Shown here one piece after another: positions 11,901 to 26,600 of a DNA stretch of 64,000 nucleotides. The translations under genes were made by a program, and so were the position numbers. Every line of letters begins with the position of its first letter. The first letter of the stretch is position 1. The stretch covers positions 25,048,001 to 25,112,000 of the forward strand of contig NC_046676.1 of assembly GCF_003369915.1 (NCBI RefSeq). The letters are read 5' to 3'. Source of the stretch: Drosophila miranda (taxonomy: Eukaryota > Arthropoda > Insecta > Diptera > Drosophilidae). Below the pieces are notes generated by a model, which was not told the DNA's origin, searched no databases, and saw only the letters and a list, made by a program, of their open reading frames with translations.

Positions 11901-14900
11901 CTTCGTCCCTTCGTTTTGGCCCATTTTTATGGCTCGTGGCTGTTTGGTTTTTTGCTTCTCCCTCGTCTCCGTCTTCGATTCGATTCGATTGATTCCCTTA
12001 GCCAGTTCTACGTACTTTTGACACACTTCCAAGGCTCTGCTCTGCTGCTCCGTCAAGGATGCCCCTTGGGACACACATTTCCGCTTAACTATTGTACTGG
12101 GAATGAGGGCCCCGAACCCGGCACTCGTCACCACGACTATGCTCCCCTTAAATTGAATTTGGAAGCCAGAGTCCTCTTCTGTTTGCACACGACTCGGGAC
12201 AGGACGGGAACCGATTCCCAGGCATTTTGCTACCCAGTTTCCCATTTTTTAATTTAATTCTGCGCCTTTTGCTGGGGCACTTAAAAAGTTTCCCTTCTTG
12301 CAGCCGAAAAGTAGGCAACGTTGCGACGATCTCTTAAGCCATTCCAAAGATTCCTTTCTTTTCGTTTCGTTTTGGTTGGATTTTGAGTAGAAAGAAAGAT
12401 GGTGGAACAGAGTAGGGATTACCACTACAACAACAGTAGTTAGGGGATTTGTTATGTCAAGCCAAGAGTAGTGTTGGGAATTGACTCCTGAGGCACAGCC
12501 GCCGTCTAATCCTCATTGAATCGCTTGCCCCTTCCCCCAGAAGAAAAATATTGATTCTGCGTTTGATTCTGCGACTGCAACATTCAATTTAACTTTTCAG
12601 CCGGCTACTATGCGGGGCCCTTCTTCAATTAACCAACTTTAAAGCACGCCACAAACTTGGCCAAAGGGACCGCGGCCAGTCGGAAAGAGTTGAGTGGCCC
12701 CCGGTACTGGGGTACTACTCACCTTGCCGTAGACGTCCACTGGCAGCAGTCCACTCCTCTCCACTCCACAGCAGTCCAGTGAGGGAGCCTTTAAAGCTGC
12801 TGCCTTTGATTGCAGCGATCTCTTAAAAGTTTTGGTACCAAGGATCTGACCAAGTTTTTCCTTCTTCTTAATTATGCTAAAAGCAGCAAAAGCAACCACT
12901 CTTCACAGCGGGAGGAATGAATATTTACACCTGCCCCACGGCTAGATGCAAATGTGGCGCCAATGTCAAAGCCATCAAGTAAGGCAAGTGCGGCAGGGGG
13001 CAGGTACGAGTAGGCACGCAATTTGAAACACAACAAACGGGAATTGCGGCTGGTCCTGCTCCTGGCCTTCGCAGGAGAGTTTCAGTTTGAATTTGCGGCT
13101 GCAATTGCTATTGCTGTTGCGTTTTCACTTTTCACATTCCACAGACACGTGCACTGCTTTTCGGCTTCTCAATTGTCTCTGGCGGAAAAGTCTCGCATCT
13201 TTCGTGGTCACATGCTCGACATGTGGCCGGGATTCGCGGGCTTTGGTTCTGTCTACTCCGGCGGACAACACGAACTGATGGCCGCCGGATGGAACAAAGG
13301 CTTTTCAATGCGAACTTGACTTTTGTGGAAGAACCGAAACCCAACACGGACGCGCTCTCCGACTGCGAATCTCTCTCTGGTGAGTCTGCGCAGGGGGCAT
13401 CCTCGATTCTCAGAAGCACGTGCTTCCAGGCATTTCCCTCCTTCCTCGCTCTCTCTCTCTCGATCTCTCTCTATCGCCCGGTCTCTCGGGGAGGGAGAAA
13501 TGTTTGTTTACATTTGCCAAAACAACAAGGAGTTGGAAATAGAGCAGGCCCCGGAGCTTGAGCCAGAGCCAGAGGATTGGATGTTGGTCGTTGCCTACTT
13601 TTGGGGCAGCAATGAAATATGACTGCTGCAATTGCATTCGTCTCTTGGACAGAAAGCGCCCGAAGGCCCTTTCTGTGACTGCTGGAAGTCGAGCAACAAG
13701 CTGCTCCATCTGCTCCATCTCTATCTCTTAAATACGAATGCGGAAGGCATCGATTCCCTATGATTATGGCATTAGCTTTGAGTGTTCTTTCGATTCGCAC
13801 TGATTCCATATGGATAATGCAGTTTAGCAAACTATGGCATTATTTTTAATGGATCTCTCCCTCGCCCGGTGACCGGCTGGCCCTCACGCTTGAGGCTTGA
13901 GGATGGAGGCTTGAGGCAGGACTCTGCTGGATCGGAAAACTTTTTTAATTATCATTAATGAACACGAAGTGCACAACGGCAGCGAACAATCATTGGCCAA
14001 GTTCTGCACTGCAATTATTTTAATGTTCAATGAGGTTGCAGCAGTGGCAGTAGCATTGGAGGGGCAGCAGGAGTGGCAGCAGCAGGGGCTGGAACAGTCA
14101 TCGCCAATGATTTATTGCCTGGGACCTACTCTGAAGTTTCCGTTTGGCTTTCGCTCAGGGCTTTTCTGGTCAAGACCAAGCCCATTCATTGGATGTACGG
14201 AGTATCTGTGGCTGTGTGGCAGCTTGTATGTGTGCGTGTGTTAGAGTGTGTGAAAGTTGCCGGGCTTTGGCAATTAGATAGCAGACAGGAAGGCAGCATG
14301 GGGCATGCGGTATACGATAGTCCATGAAACAGCGTTTATGTTTAATGCGTTATAATGGCCGTTGTAAGTGTACATAAGTTGATATAAAAGTTTTATGGCC
14401 GGGGCGTGAGTAGCCTCTGTGATACCCCCCCCCCCCCCTCCCCCCCTCCTCGATGAAAGGCGCCGCCAGATGGACAGAGAAGCAGGAGAGCGGAACAACC
14501 TTGAACAGCAAACGAATCCAAGAGTTATGCCGAAAGTTATCAAAAACGAAATTTGGATTTAATTCATCTCTCGACACCCGAAATAAAGCATAATTTATGG
14601 ATTGGCAGCGAAAATTGAATTAGGATCGAGCATTTATTATATATTTATTGTGTGTTTTTAGTGGGTTTTCCATTTCCATGATAAAAAGAATGTGACATTT
14701 TTTAGGGTTCTCTCCAGATAGATATGGTATGGTCCGGGGCCTTTTATTGAATTTACTTTCATATTGCCAGCCATAAATTATGTATAAATGTATGTACAAC
14801 AATTTTTCATAATTTATGCCCGCTTCAAAACAATTCGTTCCCTGTCGCCCATAAAACCCATCGCAGGGAAATAATTTCAATGGAGAAACCTAAACACGCC

Positions 14901-16245
14901 TGAATACCTCCCCGAGCAAGGACGCACATGCACACGGACACGCAAACGGAGGGGGAGGCGAAGGTGGAGGCGGATACATGTGTTTGGACAGATATCCGTA
15001 TCTATAACTGCCTCACAACTGCAGCTCGCTTGCCGCAGAAAGCCCGATAAAGGAATAAACAAGAAGTTCCTGCTAGCCGCTAGCAAGCCGAAGGCCGTAC
15101 GCCGTACGCCGTACGCCCTCCCCGTACGATGGAGTCCATTCCTGCTGCCACTGCTGGGGGTATTACAGAACCATTTCCATTTCGCCTCTACAACCCAGCC
15201 GACCCCTGACCCAAACCCCATTTATGACATATGCGCAGGTCGTGAGAAGCACAGTGGGATGGATGCGTGCAGCAGCCATACGAATCAGCAGCGATTTAAG
15301 CGCTTTTCGCTTCAAGGCAGGTTTTTCCTTTTGATGCCAGTGCGTGGCAAATGGCTGTATCTGAATCGGTATCCACGGATCCAGGCATCTACGTATCCAC
15401 ACCTACCACCTGGCTAGGGCCACTCTCCTACCCTTTATGACAAACCGTGGCCAATACGAGACGGAAAGGGAAGAAGCGCTAGAACTGTAAAATATATTTA
15501 GGGATGGCGCTGGGGATGGGGCAGAGAAAGAAGAGTGAAAGGAAAGAATTTCAATAAAACATAAAATTGCTGACTTCGATTCGTTTGCCATTTAGGTTTC
15601 GTTTTCCCTTTTTACACTTGCTACTCGGGCAGAGACCCACAGAGGAGAGGGAATGCCGGACTCGTGGTAGAGAATGCAACAGGCAGACGGAAGCATGTGA
15701 TTCCGGTGGCCCCAGTTCGTAGCTCTCATAACTTTGGCCATTATCCACCTTTCCTTTTGGACGTGTTATGTGATGACTTCATAGAGGGTATCCTTCACCT
15801 AGACGGTATCTTATGGTCGTATCCCTGTGGTTTTTTTTTTGCCATGGCCATCTGTGGCATTGTGTGGACGCGTGAGTGCTTTTTTTTTCTAGAGTAAAAG
15901 GGTGGCGTGGAGGGTGGCAGAGTGCCAACCTGCGCTCGCCCCTTTATATATTTTATTAGGTTTTATTTGATTTACACTTGTTTCGTGCTGAAAGCATTCG
16001 CATTGCCCTCCCCCTGCCCGTTTAGATGGTGGCTACAGGCTGTAGGAGTCACAATGGAGAGAGTCGATTTCCCGAATGTAAAACGTTGGAATTTACTAAA
16101 TGATCCACTTTATTCGAGAGTGGGTACGAAATAAACAGAAAGGCGAGAGAGAGTGGAGGATCGTCAATGTACAACAACAGCTAACTTCGTTCTTCTTTCT
16201 CTCTCATCAAAACATGGCGTCAAAGAGCTCTTAGGAGTGCTGAGC
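8905..16245. other. Non-coding stretch, probably 5' intron or upstream DNA
   Basis: No protein gene can be supported. On the minus strand a consensus donor (CGGCAAG|GTGAGTAG) at 12,723 would suit a non-coding first exon of the gene at 4226-8904, with an intron of about 3.8 kb. This is a guess from one splice signal. Other contents are a 7-bp GCCGTAC repeat (15,094-15,117), a C-rich run (14,425-14,447) and A/T-rich stretches with recurring AAAACTTTT or AAAAGTTTT motifs (for example 8969, 9034). Confidence 0.45.
15094..15117. repeat. 7-bp tandem repeat (GCCGTAC)3.4
   Basis: Three full head-to-tail copies of GCCGTAC plus a partial one are read directly. Each unit contains a GTAC palindrome. Confidence 0.9.
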
Positions 16246-16347
16246 GTAATATAAGACCCGAGTAGACTGAGTAGAGCTTTCGAGTGTGGCTTTTGCCGAA
16301 GCTATAGCTTCGATCAGTTGCAGCTCATTTCAAACCTCGCCGGCGAC

Positions 16348-17739
16348 ATGATCGGCTGTGTGTCGGGGAGCTTGACGTTTTGCCTGCTGGTAGCACTTAT
16401 CGGAAGCGGACTGGGAGCAGAGGACTGTTAGCAGAGGTCTCGGAGCATCGCTGATAGGCGGGCACTAATTGCGAAATATTTTACGATTGTTACAGATCCC
16501 GACTATTGTAGCACCTTTGAGGAGAGGCCTGGGCGGTGCGTCCACTACCTAGAATGTCCGTCCATCAATGCACTGGTGCAGAAAAATCTATCCGGCCACG
16601 AGCTAAGCACAATGGAGACAGACATGTGGAATCAAGCCAGATGTTCGGACAGGAATACGGTGAGTACGATATCTCGATGGAATAACCAGATGATTTCATG
16701 ACGTGGCACGTGGTAGACCTTTGTGTGCTGCCAGGACGAAATCAATGCCTCTGGACTGGAGATGCTAAGGAATGAGACGGAGTGCGGCAAGTTCACGTTG
16801 TTTAAGGTCACGAATGGGCAACGGGTGAAGATGGGCTCGCGACCCTGGATGGCCCTGCTAAAGTACAATGTCGCTACGATGGCCAGGCATCAGTTTCTTT
16901 GCGGGGCCTCGCTCATCTCGAAACGTAAGTAGGATCCCCACTAGAACTATCTCTGATCCTTTGATTCTCTAGGCTTCGTACTGACTGCAGCGCATTGCTC
17001 GATCAACGAACAGCCGTGAGTAGACAGACATTCGACTTTATCAACGCTAACGACGACTGATCCTGCCACAGAATCGCGGTTCGATTGGGAGAGCACGACA
17101 TAACCACAGATGAGGACTGCATCATGGTGGGCTCTAAGAAACGGTGCCAGCTGCCCCACCAGGATATAGGCATCGAGAAGATCATCATGCATGAGGGATA
17201 CCCGAAGAACATCACCCAGAACGACATAGCACTCATAAAGCTGGACCGGGACGTGGTGTACTCAGGTAAGCAAAGGCCATCAGCCGATCAGTTATCAAAG
17301 GAAGGAGCTGATAGCCTTTTTTGCAGCTCACATCAATTCCATATGCCTTCCGCTGTATCCGTCACTGCAAAAGAACGTGCTGGGTCAGACGCTGTACCTG
17401 GTGACTGGCTGGGGGCGCACTGAGAGCGGCCGCCCCTCCGATGTGCCAATGGAGGCGTTTGTCAAACATATTTCCATGGAGGACTGTATTAAGGCCTACA
17501 GGGGATACGCGTTCGCGGAGAATCAGGTCTGTACATCTGCCGGCATACAAGACAGCTGCTCCGGAGACTCTGGCGGACCGCTGCAGTACCCGTTCCGCTT
17601 CTACGGAAAGCAGCGCTTCGTGCAGGCGGGGATCGTCAGCGTGGGGTCGAGACAATGCGGTATTGAAACTTACCCGTCGGTGGCCACGAACGTAGTGGTG
17701 TTCATGCCTTGGATCACGAAGCAGATGGCGGTGGTGTAG
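16348..17739 (+). CDS. Clip-domain serine protease 1 (S1 family zymogen)
   Basis: Six exons: 16348-16426, 16496-16659, 16717-16924, 16973-17015, 17072-17265 and 17327-17739, giving 366 residues. Residues 1 to about 25 form a signal peptide. A clip domain follows with the full six-Cys pattern, ending …FVCC. A linker Cys (ECGKF) precedes activation at K|VTNG. The catalytic triad is H158 (TAAHC), D216 (NDIAL) and S311 (GDSGGP). D305, six residues before Ser, predicts trypsin-like cleavage after Arg/Lys. Clip proteases act in haemolymph or perivitelline cascades (Toll activation, melanisation). The substrate here is unknown. The exon 1 donor (GTTAGC) is weak, but the same junction occurs in the paralogue at 40,675-42,113. 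A TATA-like AATATAAG lies near 16,248, and an AATTAAA near 17,862 may serve polyadenylation. Confidence 0.88.
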
Positions 17740-19548
17740 CCAAGAGAAAAACCGAGAATAGGATGAATCCAATCGCCTCCACGGGGGTACATCCTTTCGG
17801 GCCACTGGCCCGGTCTCAACGCAATTAATTAAGTACGCACAGTGAGAACACAAAGATTTTAATTAAAAATTGTGCCGAAGCTGCAGAAGTGTCCTTCATT
17901 TCCACGTCCTCCTCCTCGTCCTCTGCACCCTTTGTCCGGGAGCAGCACTTTGTTTCATTATTTCATTACATGCCCGAGCTGCGATTGTAAGGCTTTCAAT
18001 TTAAGCCGTTCAAACTGTTCACCGGCAATTGGTAATTGGCAATTGACAACAGCAAATTGGCCATACTGGTACCCGTACTCCTACTCGTATTGTGGCAGCA
18101 CAGGCTGCCCCTCTCTGGGCCTCGTGCTGTACCTTGACACACTGAACTAAGCCCAGAGAGGAAGAGCCGTGTGCCGTGTGTGGTGTGGCGTGTGCCCCAC
18201 TTTTTATGTGTGTGGGAGATAACCTTTATCCACTTAGGCCCCTTGCTCGTGAATGCAATCCTCTGGCAGCATCGGAGGACGACGAGAAATTCTAAAGAGT
18301 GACGGGCCAGGGCCCACAGGGCAGTCAGGTGTTAATGAGTGCGATAAGATCCAAATTAGAATATTCATAATTCATGATGTTTGCCGGAATATTTATCACA
18401 CGCTTTCAATGGAAGCTCCTTTGCTCTTTGCCTTTGCTCATTGCCTTTGCTGGCCATGTTTGCTACGGCTTCCGGTAACTAACGCACGGGAATGGCATCT
18501 GGAATGCTATTATCCACCTATTAATCAAATGCATCAAATGCAACCAAATGCATTGATTCTGGGAACAGAACACTCCAGGAAAAACCTTCTTCTATTGGAT
18601 CATCTGATAACATCTTCATTTCCCATTTCCATTGTAAGCGGCAGGTACGTGGATGCAGGTGTTTGCTTTTGAGCTTAACGCCAGCAGCCCCAAGGACAAA
18701 AACAACTTCACACGCTCCGTCTCTGCCTCTGGCTGCGGCTCTTGCTCCATCTCCCTTCTCTTTTTTCGGCTCATGTTCATCGCGAAAGGGTCCGCAGGTA
18801 TTAAGGTCAGAACTATAAAACATGCAAGCCACAGGAGGCCAACAGCTGCCGGGAGTTACCTCCAGTCCATCACAAAAACAAACACACACCGAGAACCAAA
18901 AGCAGAAAGAGACAGACAGAGAGAGGGAGGGACAGCGCGATGCAAAGTGATTCAGACTCCGGACACTGACTCGGTTACGGTGAGTCAGGGCATTTATTAG
19001 TTTAGCAGGAAGTACAGTGGCTCAAAGAGCTTGAACCTCAGTCTTGTGGTCGCTGATAGGAGCCGTCAATGTTATCACTTTAATCCGGTCCTTAGAATAA
19101 TCCGCAATTCCTGGAAGAACGGATATGAAATCATCATTGAAAACCAGAGTCAACGACCGTATTCAAGGAAGGCATACGCATTTAGCTCTGACTGTACCGT
19201 GACCGTGGTCGGACAGGATTCGACTTCAGCTCCAACATCGTTTTTGATGCTTTCGCTGCCGGAGAAGCCTTTCGTTTCGGAGAGCAGCGGGCGGACGGAC
19301 ACACTCCCTTGTCGTTTGCGGTTGTTCTGGTTTCCGGCTAACACGCACACACACATATGCACTCTCGCATATGCATATGAAAGTGTTCCCGTGTTCCGTT
19401 GAGTATCTGTGTGTGTTCGTGTGTAGAGTTTGGCTTGTCTGCTTTGATCCCTTGTTAATAATATAAATGATGATTTATGACCCACCGAGGAACAGAACCA
19501 CAGCGATTGTCGGGGTCCAGCAGACCAGCAGCTGGGACAGCGGTTACT

Positions 19549-19586
19549 GGGGGTGAGGGCAAGGGTCAGGGGCCCGGGGCCAGGGG
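19549..19586 (+). repeat. G-rich run with quadruplex potential
   Basis: Six runs of three to five G are separated by 3-nt spacers over 38 bases, which fits the G3+N1-7 quadruplex rule on the plus strand. No gene context is evident. Confidence 0.6.
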
Positions 19587-20582
19587 CCAGGAGCTCTAAT
19601 GAATTATTGATCAACTTAAAGATGGCCATTTCTCAGCATAATTGACAATTACTCTCCCAAAAACACAAAAGAACGCTAGTCCTATTAGCAGGAGAAGTTT
19701 TTTTGTTGCCAGAAAAAGAGCTTAGAGCACAACCCCCCAAAGAGCACAAGAAAATATTTAAAGCATTTGCCAGCACATTAGAATCGAATTTCGTAACGCA
19801 AAACAACAAAATAATAAAAAATGGAGCCATGCACGCAGATACACACCCCTCCAGAAGCAGAAACAGAAGCAGAAGGAACCCCCGACATAGAAGGCATAAA
19901 AGAGCCGCAGGACTCGGTTTTGTGACCCACCAAAGCTACAAAAAAAAACAACGGAAATTTATGCAAACGAATTAAATCGGCAGGCTGGCAGGAAGCCAGA
20001 GACAGAAACAGAGCCACAACCAAAAGCAGGAGCAGTAGTAGGACTAGGATCACGAGGATGCTCCACGAGCGGGAGTAGAAGCAGCAGCAGGGACCCGCAC
20101 CCCATGCTGATTGCGCATGCTAAAGTATAATGATACAATATATACCTATATTATTTGTGGAAATTTAAATATTTGTACATGCAAGGCGATGGCCGAAAAC
20201 CAATCTACTTACTGCCGATAAGCGCTCGGGGACCAACTTTGGCAATTAGCCGAGACCCCTGGAGGAGCTGGAAGGAGCCGAGCCCATATCAAAGATGGGG
20301 CCCTAAAAGTGCTACCAGGGAGCATTCATTCCCGTAGTTCGAATCATTTATGGGGAAACATCTATATAGGGCGTTTGCCTTTTTATGAAATTGAAAATTT
20401 CACACAGCGACAATAATTCATGCCCCCTAGAAACGGGAGGGGAGGTGGTAAGGGGAGAGCTGAGGCCATATCATAAGTCTGAGTCGGGGCCAGAAATATA
20501 ACAACGGGCGACGCATGCCAGGCACATATATCATTCTGCCAGTTGAGCGTGAATCAGAATGGAACTGGGACCCAGAGAGGGA

Positions 20583-20605
20583 TGGCATGGCATGGCATGG
20601 CATGG
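20583..20605. repeat. Pentanucleotide repeat (GGCAT)n
   Basis: Four-plus head-to-tail copies of GGCAT are read directly in non-coding DNA. Confidence 0.85.
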
Positions 20606-23600
20606 TAGCGTTGAATGCAGGAAAATACAAATAAACAAGCTTAAAAGTGTTGCGGAGGGGATGGGGAAGGAAAATAGCAACATCACCAGCAGCACAGAGG
20701 TATTTGAATTCTTATATACCCCTCGGACACGATGTCTGTGTAAATTCCAGGGGGATCATTGACGGAATTTGTTATTAAATTGGAGATATCAGATATATAA
20801 AAGTGATCATTTGAATTCTACTTTCTTTTGGCAGATTGGCAGATTGGTGGATTGGTTACATCTTTTTTATCGGGTGGTACCACAACGGGCCGCGGCTATG
20901 AGACAGAAATGTATGAATGACAGAGAGGTGTGCCCCGCTGTGCTGCCAGCTCCATGTCTGTGTCTCACTCTCTCTCTCACGTGGCAAATTCTCATTGTTG
21001 GCAACATGGCAGTATCCTTAGGCTAATGCATTTGATTGTGTTTCTTGCCACAAAATGAAGCCAGTTGCCTCTGTGTGTGTTTGTCTGTGTGTGAGTGTCG
21101 CTGTCTTGACTCCCCAGGGAATTGTTGCTGCCCGTGTTCCCATTTACATGTGCGCCTCCACCACCGTCTCCATCTCCACCTTGCCCCCCGAACTCCTTGC
21201 TGCTATAGCCTACTCGTCCTAGTCCCTGTCCTGCTTCTTGTGGCGTGCCCCTAACATGGTTATTGCATTAAGCAAAGTTGTAGGCTAGATTTGAATGCCG
21301 CACGGCCGTGACCGCCACTCTCCCCGCCAATTGTGCTCCCCGGCATTGTCTAGGACTTTCGCTTTGTTTAAACATTCAACGTTCATTATTTCTCCTTCGT
21401 TAGCTGTCACTTGCCTCTTGCCTCCCTCAGTTCCATTTCCCCACCTTTCACGCATTTCCCCCGCTGTTGCATATTTAATAAACTTTTCAGTTAATTTTCA
21501 TCATTCGCATTATTTTCTCGGCACATGCGTGTTAACAATTTATTCCGCAGACCCCATCCACCCATCGTTCCATCACCAGCTCCATTCATCTTTTTTCGCT
21601 TTTAGCTTCCTAAATATTTATGAGCCCGCTTCTGGCTCTTCAGCGCGGTAAATATTTAAAGCGAACATTTTAGCCACTGCTGCCCCAAAGTAGCCTTTAA
21701 AGCGGCAGACACGACACAAGAGTAGAGTAAATGCACTCCCACACTTCACCCATAATTCATGGAATATTACTACTGCTTGTAGCACGAGCATATGGCTTCA
21801 TTATAGTCGGACAAACGTGTAATTTCCTGTGGCATAATTTGCTGAAATAAAATAATTAAATGTGACAAAGTCAGGCAGGGAATCTGAGGTTCGAAAGTGT
21901 TGGGGCCAAAACCCTTTAATTGATGGACAGCAAAGATAATACTATTGGGGTTGGTGTTGGTATTTGTGTGGCTTTTGCATGGTTTAGTGGGGAATACCCT
22001 CCTGAATAAAGGCCGTGACATGACAAAGTCATTGCCGTTGACATAAACAAGGAATCGAAGACCAGGCCCAGGATCCCCAAACTCTCTGATTCCATTGAAC
22101 ACACTCTTGCTGCCGGAACGTGTTCTCTAGAGCAAATGTCGAGCGTTTTGTGGGGCCCCGGAAAATCGAAAAACGAAAACAATGTCAAACACATCAAAGT
22201 CAAACAGCGATTTTCCAGTGCTACAGTTCTCCAGCGCACCATCCCTCCCACTCCCGCTCCCATACAAGACCCATACCTATTTTCATTCCCCAAATGGCAA
22301 ATGGCAGGCAAATCAACTGAAAAAATCACAACAAAAAATAACAGAAAATGTATATAAACGAAGCGATTCCACGAGCAGCAGGGAAAATCGGTTGCACAGG
22401 GAGTAAAAGTAAAAGAAAACGGAAAAACAACGGGGGGAAAAGTGCAGTTTTGGCAAAAATGGAAAACGATGTCAAATGCAAATTGACAGCTTTCAATATC
22501 AATTCCAAAACAATCGCGAGGGAAATGAAATGCCAGCGAACGAAGTAAAATCAATTTTTCTTGTCAAGTGCAACAGACACACTCTTTTGCTATTTCTCCC
22601 TCTCTATCTCTCTTTCTCGCCCTCTCTATCGCTCCGTTTGGGGCACTATATGCCGACTTGCATGTAACACTTCAACTTCATTCGATTGAAGCCATTCAAA
22701 TGCAATCAAACGGCTTGACAGGTTAAATTAATTAAACCGGATTTATGTGGATACATCAGAAGTTGTCCGGAGAGAGAATTCTCAACTCTCGGCTCTCGAC
22801 TCCTTTGGCTGCTTTGCCTGGCTTTGCTTGGTCGGTTCTGTTGCTTTTGATGTGGTTTCGGTATATATTGGTCGCATGCCCAGGATTCCAATGGCCGCCC
22901 GGCCAGTCGTCTGAGCAGTAACCAGGCTTGATGTGTGGTTTAGGTGCATTTCGCAAATTAACCTTGCGGTGCCTCAGAGCAGAGAAGGAAAGCAGAGAGC
23001 TCTACCCAGCCCTGCCTCGTCTCTGTTTGTCAATGGATTAAGCATTTAATCATCAGATGAGTAATTTGCATAAATTAAGTCTGCCGCCTACTGCAGCAAC
23101 GATAAGAAGGCGGGCCCCCCAGGGAACAATTCCCATTGCCATTGCAAGGTCCGATAAAATGCGCAACTTGCAGCATTTCAACAAGCAAATTATAAAACCA
23201 GAATAAGGAAATGGAAGACAATGCGACTTGTGGATACCAACATTCATGAACTTTTTATGTATTGCAAAACGACTTCCTCATTTGCTCGCAGTACGAGTAT
23301 AGCATACCTTTTCTGCTCTGGCAGTACCGTGTATTAAAATGGGAAAAGAGCCGAGGAAATATAATGCGAAGGGGCATAAATTCAGGGCATAAATTTCAAT
23401 GCCCCTTATGCGCATTTTTCTTATCCGGCAGACATTCCATGTAAAAGCCTCACAGACCCCTAACAGACTCGAATCGAATCGAACGGAATGGAATGGATTG
23501 CATCGACATCGACCCGAGGGAGATGCTGCCAAATGGCAACGTTATGAGAATTATGAGGGCAACAAGGAGCCGCAAGGAACGAAAGCGACGTAGTATTGAT

Positions 23601-26600
23601 TTTCTCCCGAGTCCTGCCTGCTCCCGCTAGACCTTGACAGAGAAGCGAAAAAGAGAGAGTCAGGCGAGCAGTGAGCCATAGATTTGTAATTACAGGATTA
23701 GACCGGCTCTGGGTCCGGATCTGGGTCTTGCTCTGGCTCATCTTCGATTGGCTTCAGCACTTCTGCCCTCCCCGCACCCCCAGGGGTCATGTGCAAACAT
23801 AGACGACCACGACACGTGACCTCTCGTATGGATCTAACATGCAATTAGATATGTTTCGACTTTCATCCCCCTGTCCACAATATCAGCGCCTTTGAAGTGG
23901 ATAATCAATCCAGTCGGGCGCTAACATTATGACGTCCACATTCGTACACAGAGTGCCGTTGGGACCGCCTTTGGCTATCAATTTGTTAACAAATCTCGAC
24001 AACAAATGATCAAACGCATCGGATCACACGATTTAAATGAAGTGGCCGCTGATCTCCAGTTTTTTATTGTGTGGGGCAGTGGGTGCCAGAGCTCTGCTGC
24101 TTTCCATCCGAGTGCCTCTTCAGCGACGCAGCAGCCAGCCGTAACGACGTGGACAGGGAGGGAGGGAGGTATGGAGGTAAGAGTTTCGTGGCTGCGCTGC
24201 CTCAGACGACTTCCGTTTGCTGGGAAATTCATGGAAAATAAACTTCGCTGGTTTTCAGGGGCAGGGGCAGTGGTTATCCACTGCAGAGTACAGTTTTTTG
24301 TGGCATATGCGAGAGGCTGACACACCCTCTCCCATTCTGTGTTCCGTTGAGGCCATACCAGAACAGGGTATGCGCTCTTCGTTGCTTTTATTCAAGATTT
24401 GTTCTTTCTTTATAATTGCGCATATGACCCTGTTTAATACAGTTCGCAGAGCAATTTTCCGAGCAGCAGACCTTTGTGAACTTCCGCCGAGGTTGAGGGA
24501 TTATCTGATTTGAGAGAAACAGCAGGGATGTAGCGGGGGAGCAGCCGATTAACTGGCAATTAACTGACATTGATGCCATTGACATTGACATTGTAGTGCC
24601 CAAACTACTATACTTTGTGGCCTTAATCAAAGGAATCCGCCAGCCATCGAATGTCAGTCAAAAGTTTGACCGACAGGTGCGTTCTCTGGATCCACTTCCC
24701 GTTGCAATCGTAACTCTTGGTGATACTGTTTTCGGGATCCGGGATCCGTTTTAATCTGGTAAGTGAATGTGCCAACTTTTTCTCACTTTGTTTGTTTGCT
24801 TTGGGCCAGGCACACCCCGGGGACCGTGTCGGATGGGAGGGAGTCAATGGCCCACAAAGAGCTCCATCCAGCAACTACAATGGGTCTCATTTGGGTTGTT
24901 TTTTCTGCCTCATAATGTTCTATTATTCATTTCAATTTGTGTGTGTGGGTGTGTCAGTGTATATGTGTGTGTGGGTGTGTGAGTAGTGTGGGGTGGTGGA
25001 AGGAGTCCTGCAAAGGTATATTTTTCATCAAAGCTCATAGTCAGTCCAGTCCCACAACTCGCAAAGAGCAGTGAAAGTTTGTTATTCCTTTCTGCCAGCT
25101 CGTTTATTAGATTGTGCCCCAGTCCGCCCCCGCTCAGCCCTCCTCCGGCACCTACACACACATCAAAAACTTGCCAACGGCTGTCTGCTGCCCCTGACAA
25201 GCCAATGTTAAAGTGGCTTCAATGCCAATAACCCGCCTATGGTATCGGATGGGACGGATGGGATGCCATGCAATTGAATGGCATGGGATGGGGCATGGTG
25301 ATGGGAGGCGTGTCACAAACATGACAAAACTTTTCCTTTCTCTTCTCAGACTGTCGAGAGGGTGTTCATTATGGACAAGTTTGGCTTTCTGCTGCTGGCA
25401 ACAAAATTGTAGAATGAAGAGAGGTGCCTTGCGCTCTCTTGTATTTTTTTTTTTTTTGGTCGCGTGTATCTTATAAAAATCTTTATCTGTTGTAGAAGGG
25501 ATCGATTAGATGTTCCTTTTGAATATGACTCGTAAACATCCTTGCTAATATCTTTCCGATGTCACAACCACTGCCACTGCCGATTGGCATGTGGGAAAGT
25601 AAATATTTTGTTAAAAACATTGCATAAATCCCAGTCAATTTTTCAAGCCACATATGTAGCTGCTCCTGGCCCTGTCGCTGCGATAATTTGTGTGGCTTCA
25701 TGCACCGGCTGTTGATTGTTGGCTGATGGTCTTCCGCCCGAAACAGTCGCCCGTAAACATTGACTGGCTTGTGGTAATGATGCCGTTGTGTAAATAAACT
25801 GTCAGTTTATATGAGTGCTGCCATCACTCATACTCATACTCTTACTCATACGCCCTGTGTGCCGGTCGGGCGACCCGGTCTCTGGCTCTGCCCTGTCTCT
25901 GGCTCTGGATTTGACTCTAGCTGAGATTGTGCGCTGAGAGAATTAGCACGCTCGTACGCACTTCTTTGGTAGCAACAAACGAAGTTTGCCACGGCCCCAT
26001 CCACGTCCCCAGCCTCATCCCCCGGCCCCTTGTATATGCAATCATAATGAAGACATTTCCGGCTCATTGAACACCAAAGCGACAGCAGCAACAGGAGCTA
26101 CAGGAGAAACAGAAACAAGAACAACAGCTCCAACGGTACCACCAACGCCAACCCATCCAAATGAAGTCGTAATCGTTGCACATTAGGAGAACCCTCCACG
26201 CCATCACCTCTGGCGGTAATTTGTCATCAGTCGAGCGCATATGCAAATACTTCCGCGGCCTTTTTCCGTTCGGAAAATGCAGTGACGACTACCTAGCACA
26301 TTAGAGGACTCCCTGCTGGTTGAGGGGCGTGTCGCTCTGGCTTTAGCGTGTCTGCAGAAGATTTACGGGTATAGAATAGACGGGCAACACTCCTTTCTGG
26401 AGAGTTTTAGACCGTAGTCTTGTCGTATCGGGATAATTGGCCTGGAACGGCTTCTGCCTCTGATTTTTTATGCAGATTGAAATGGGCTCGATGCATGCCC
26501 CGTTGGAATCGGAGTCGCAGTTGGAGTCCAGAGGCCAGAGTCCGGCGGAGTTTGGCACAAACAAGAGCAGCAGACAATAAATATCTCTGCTGGTAGGAAG

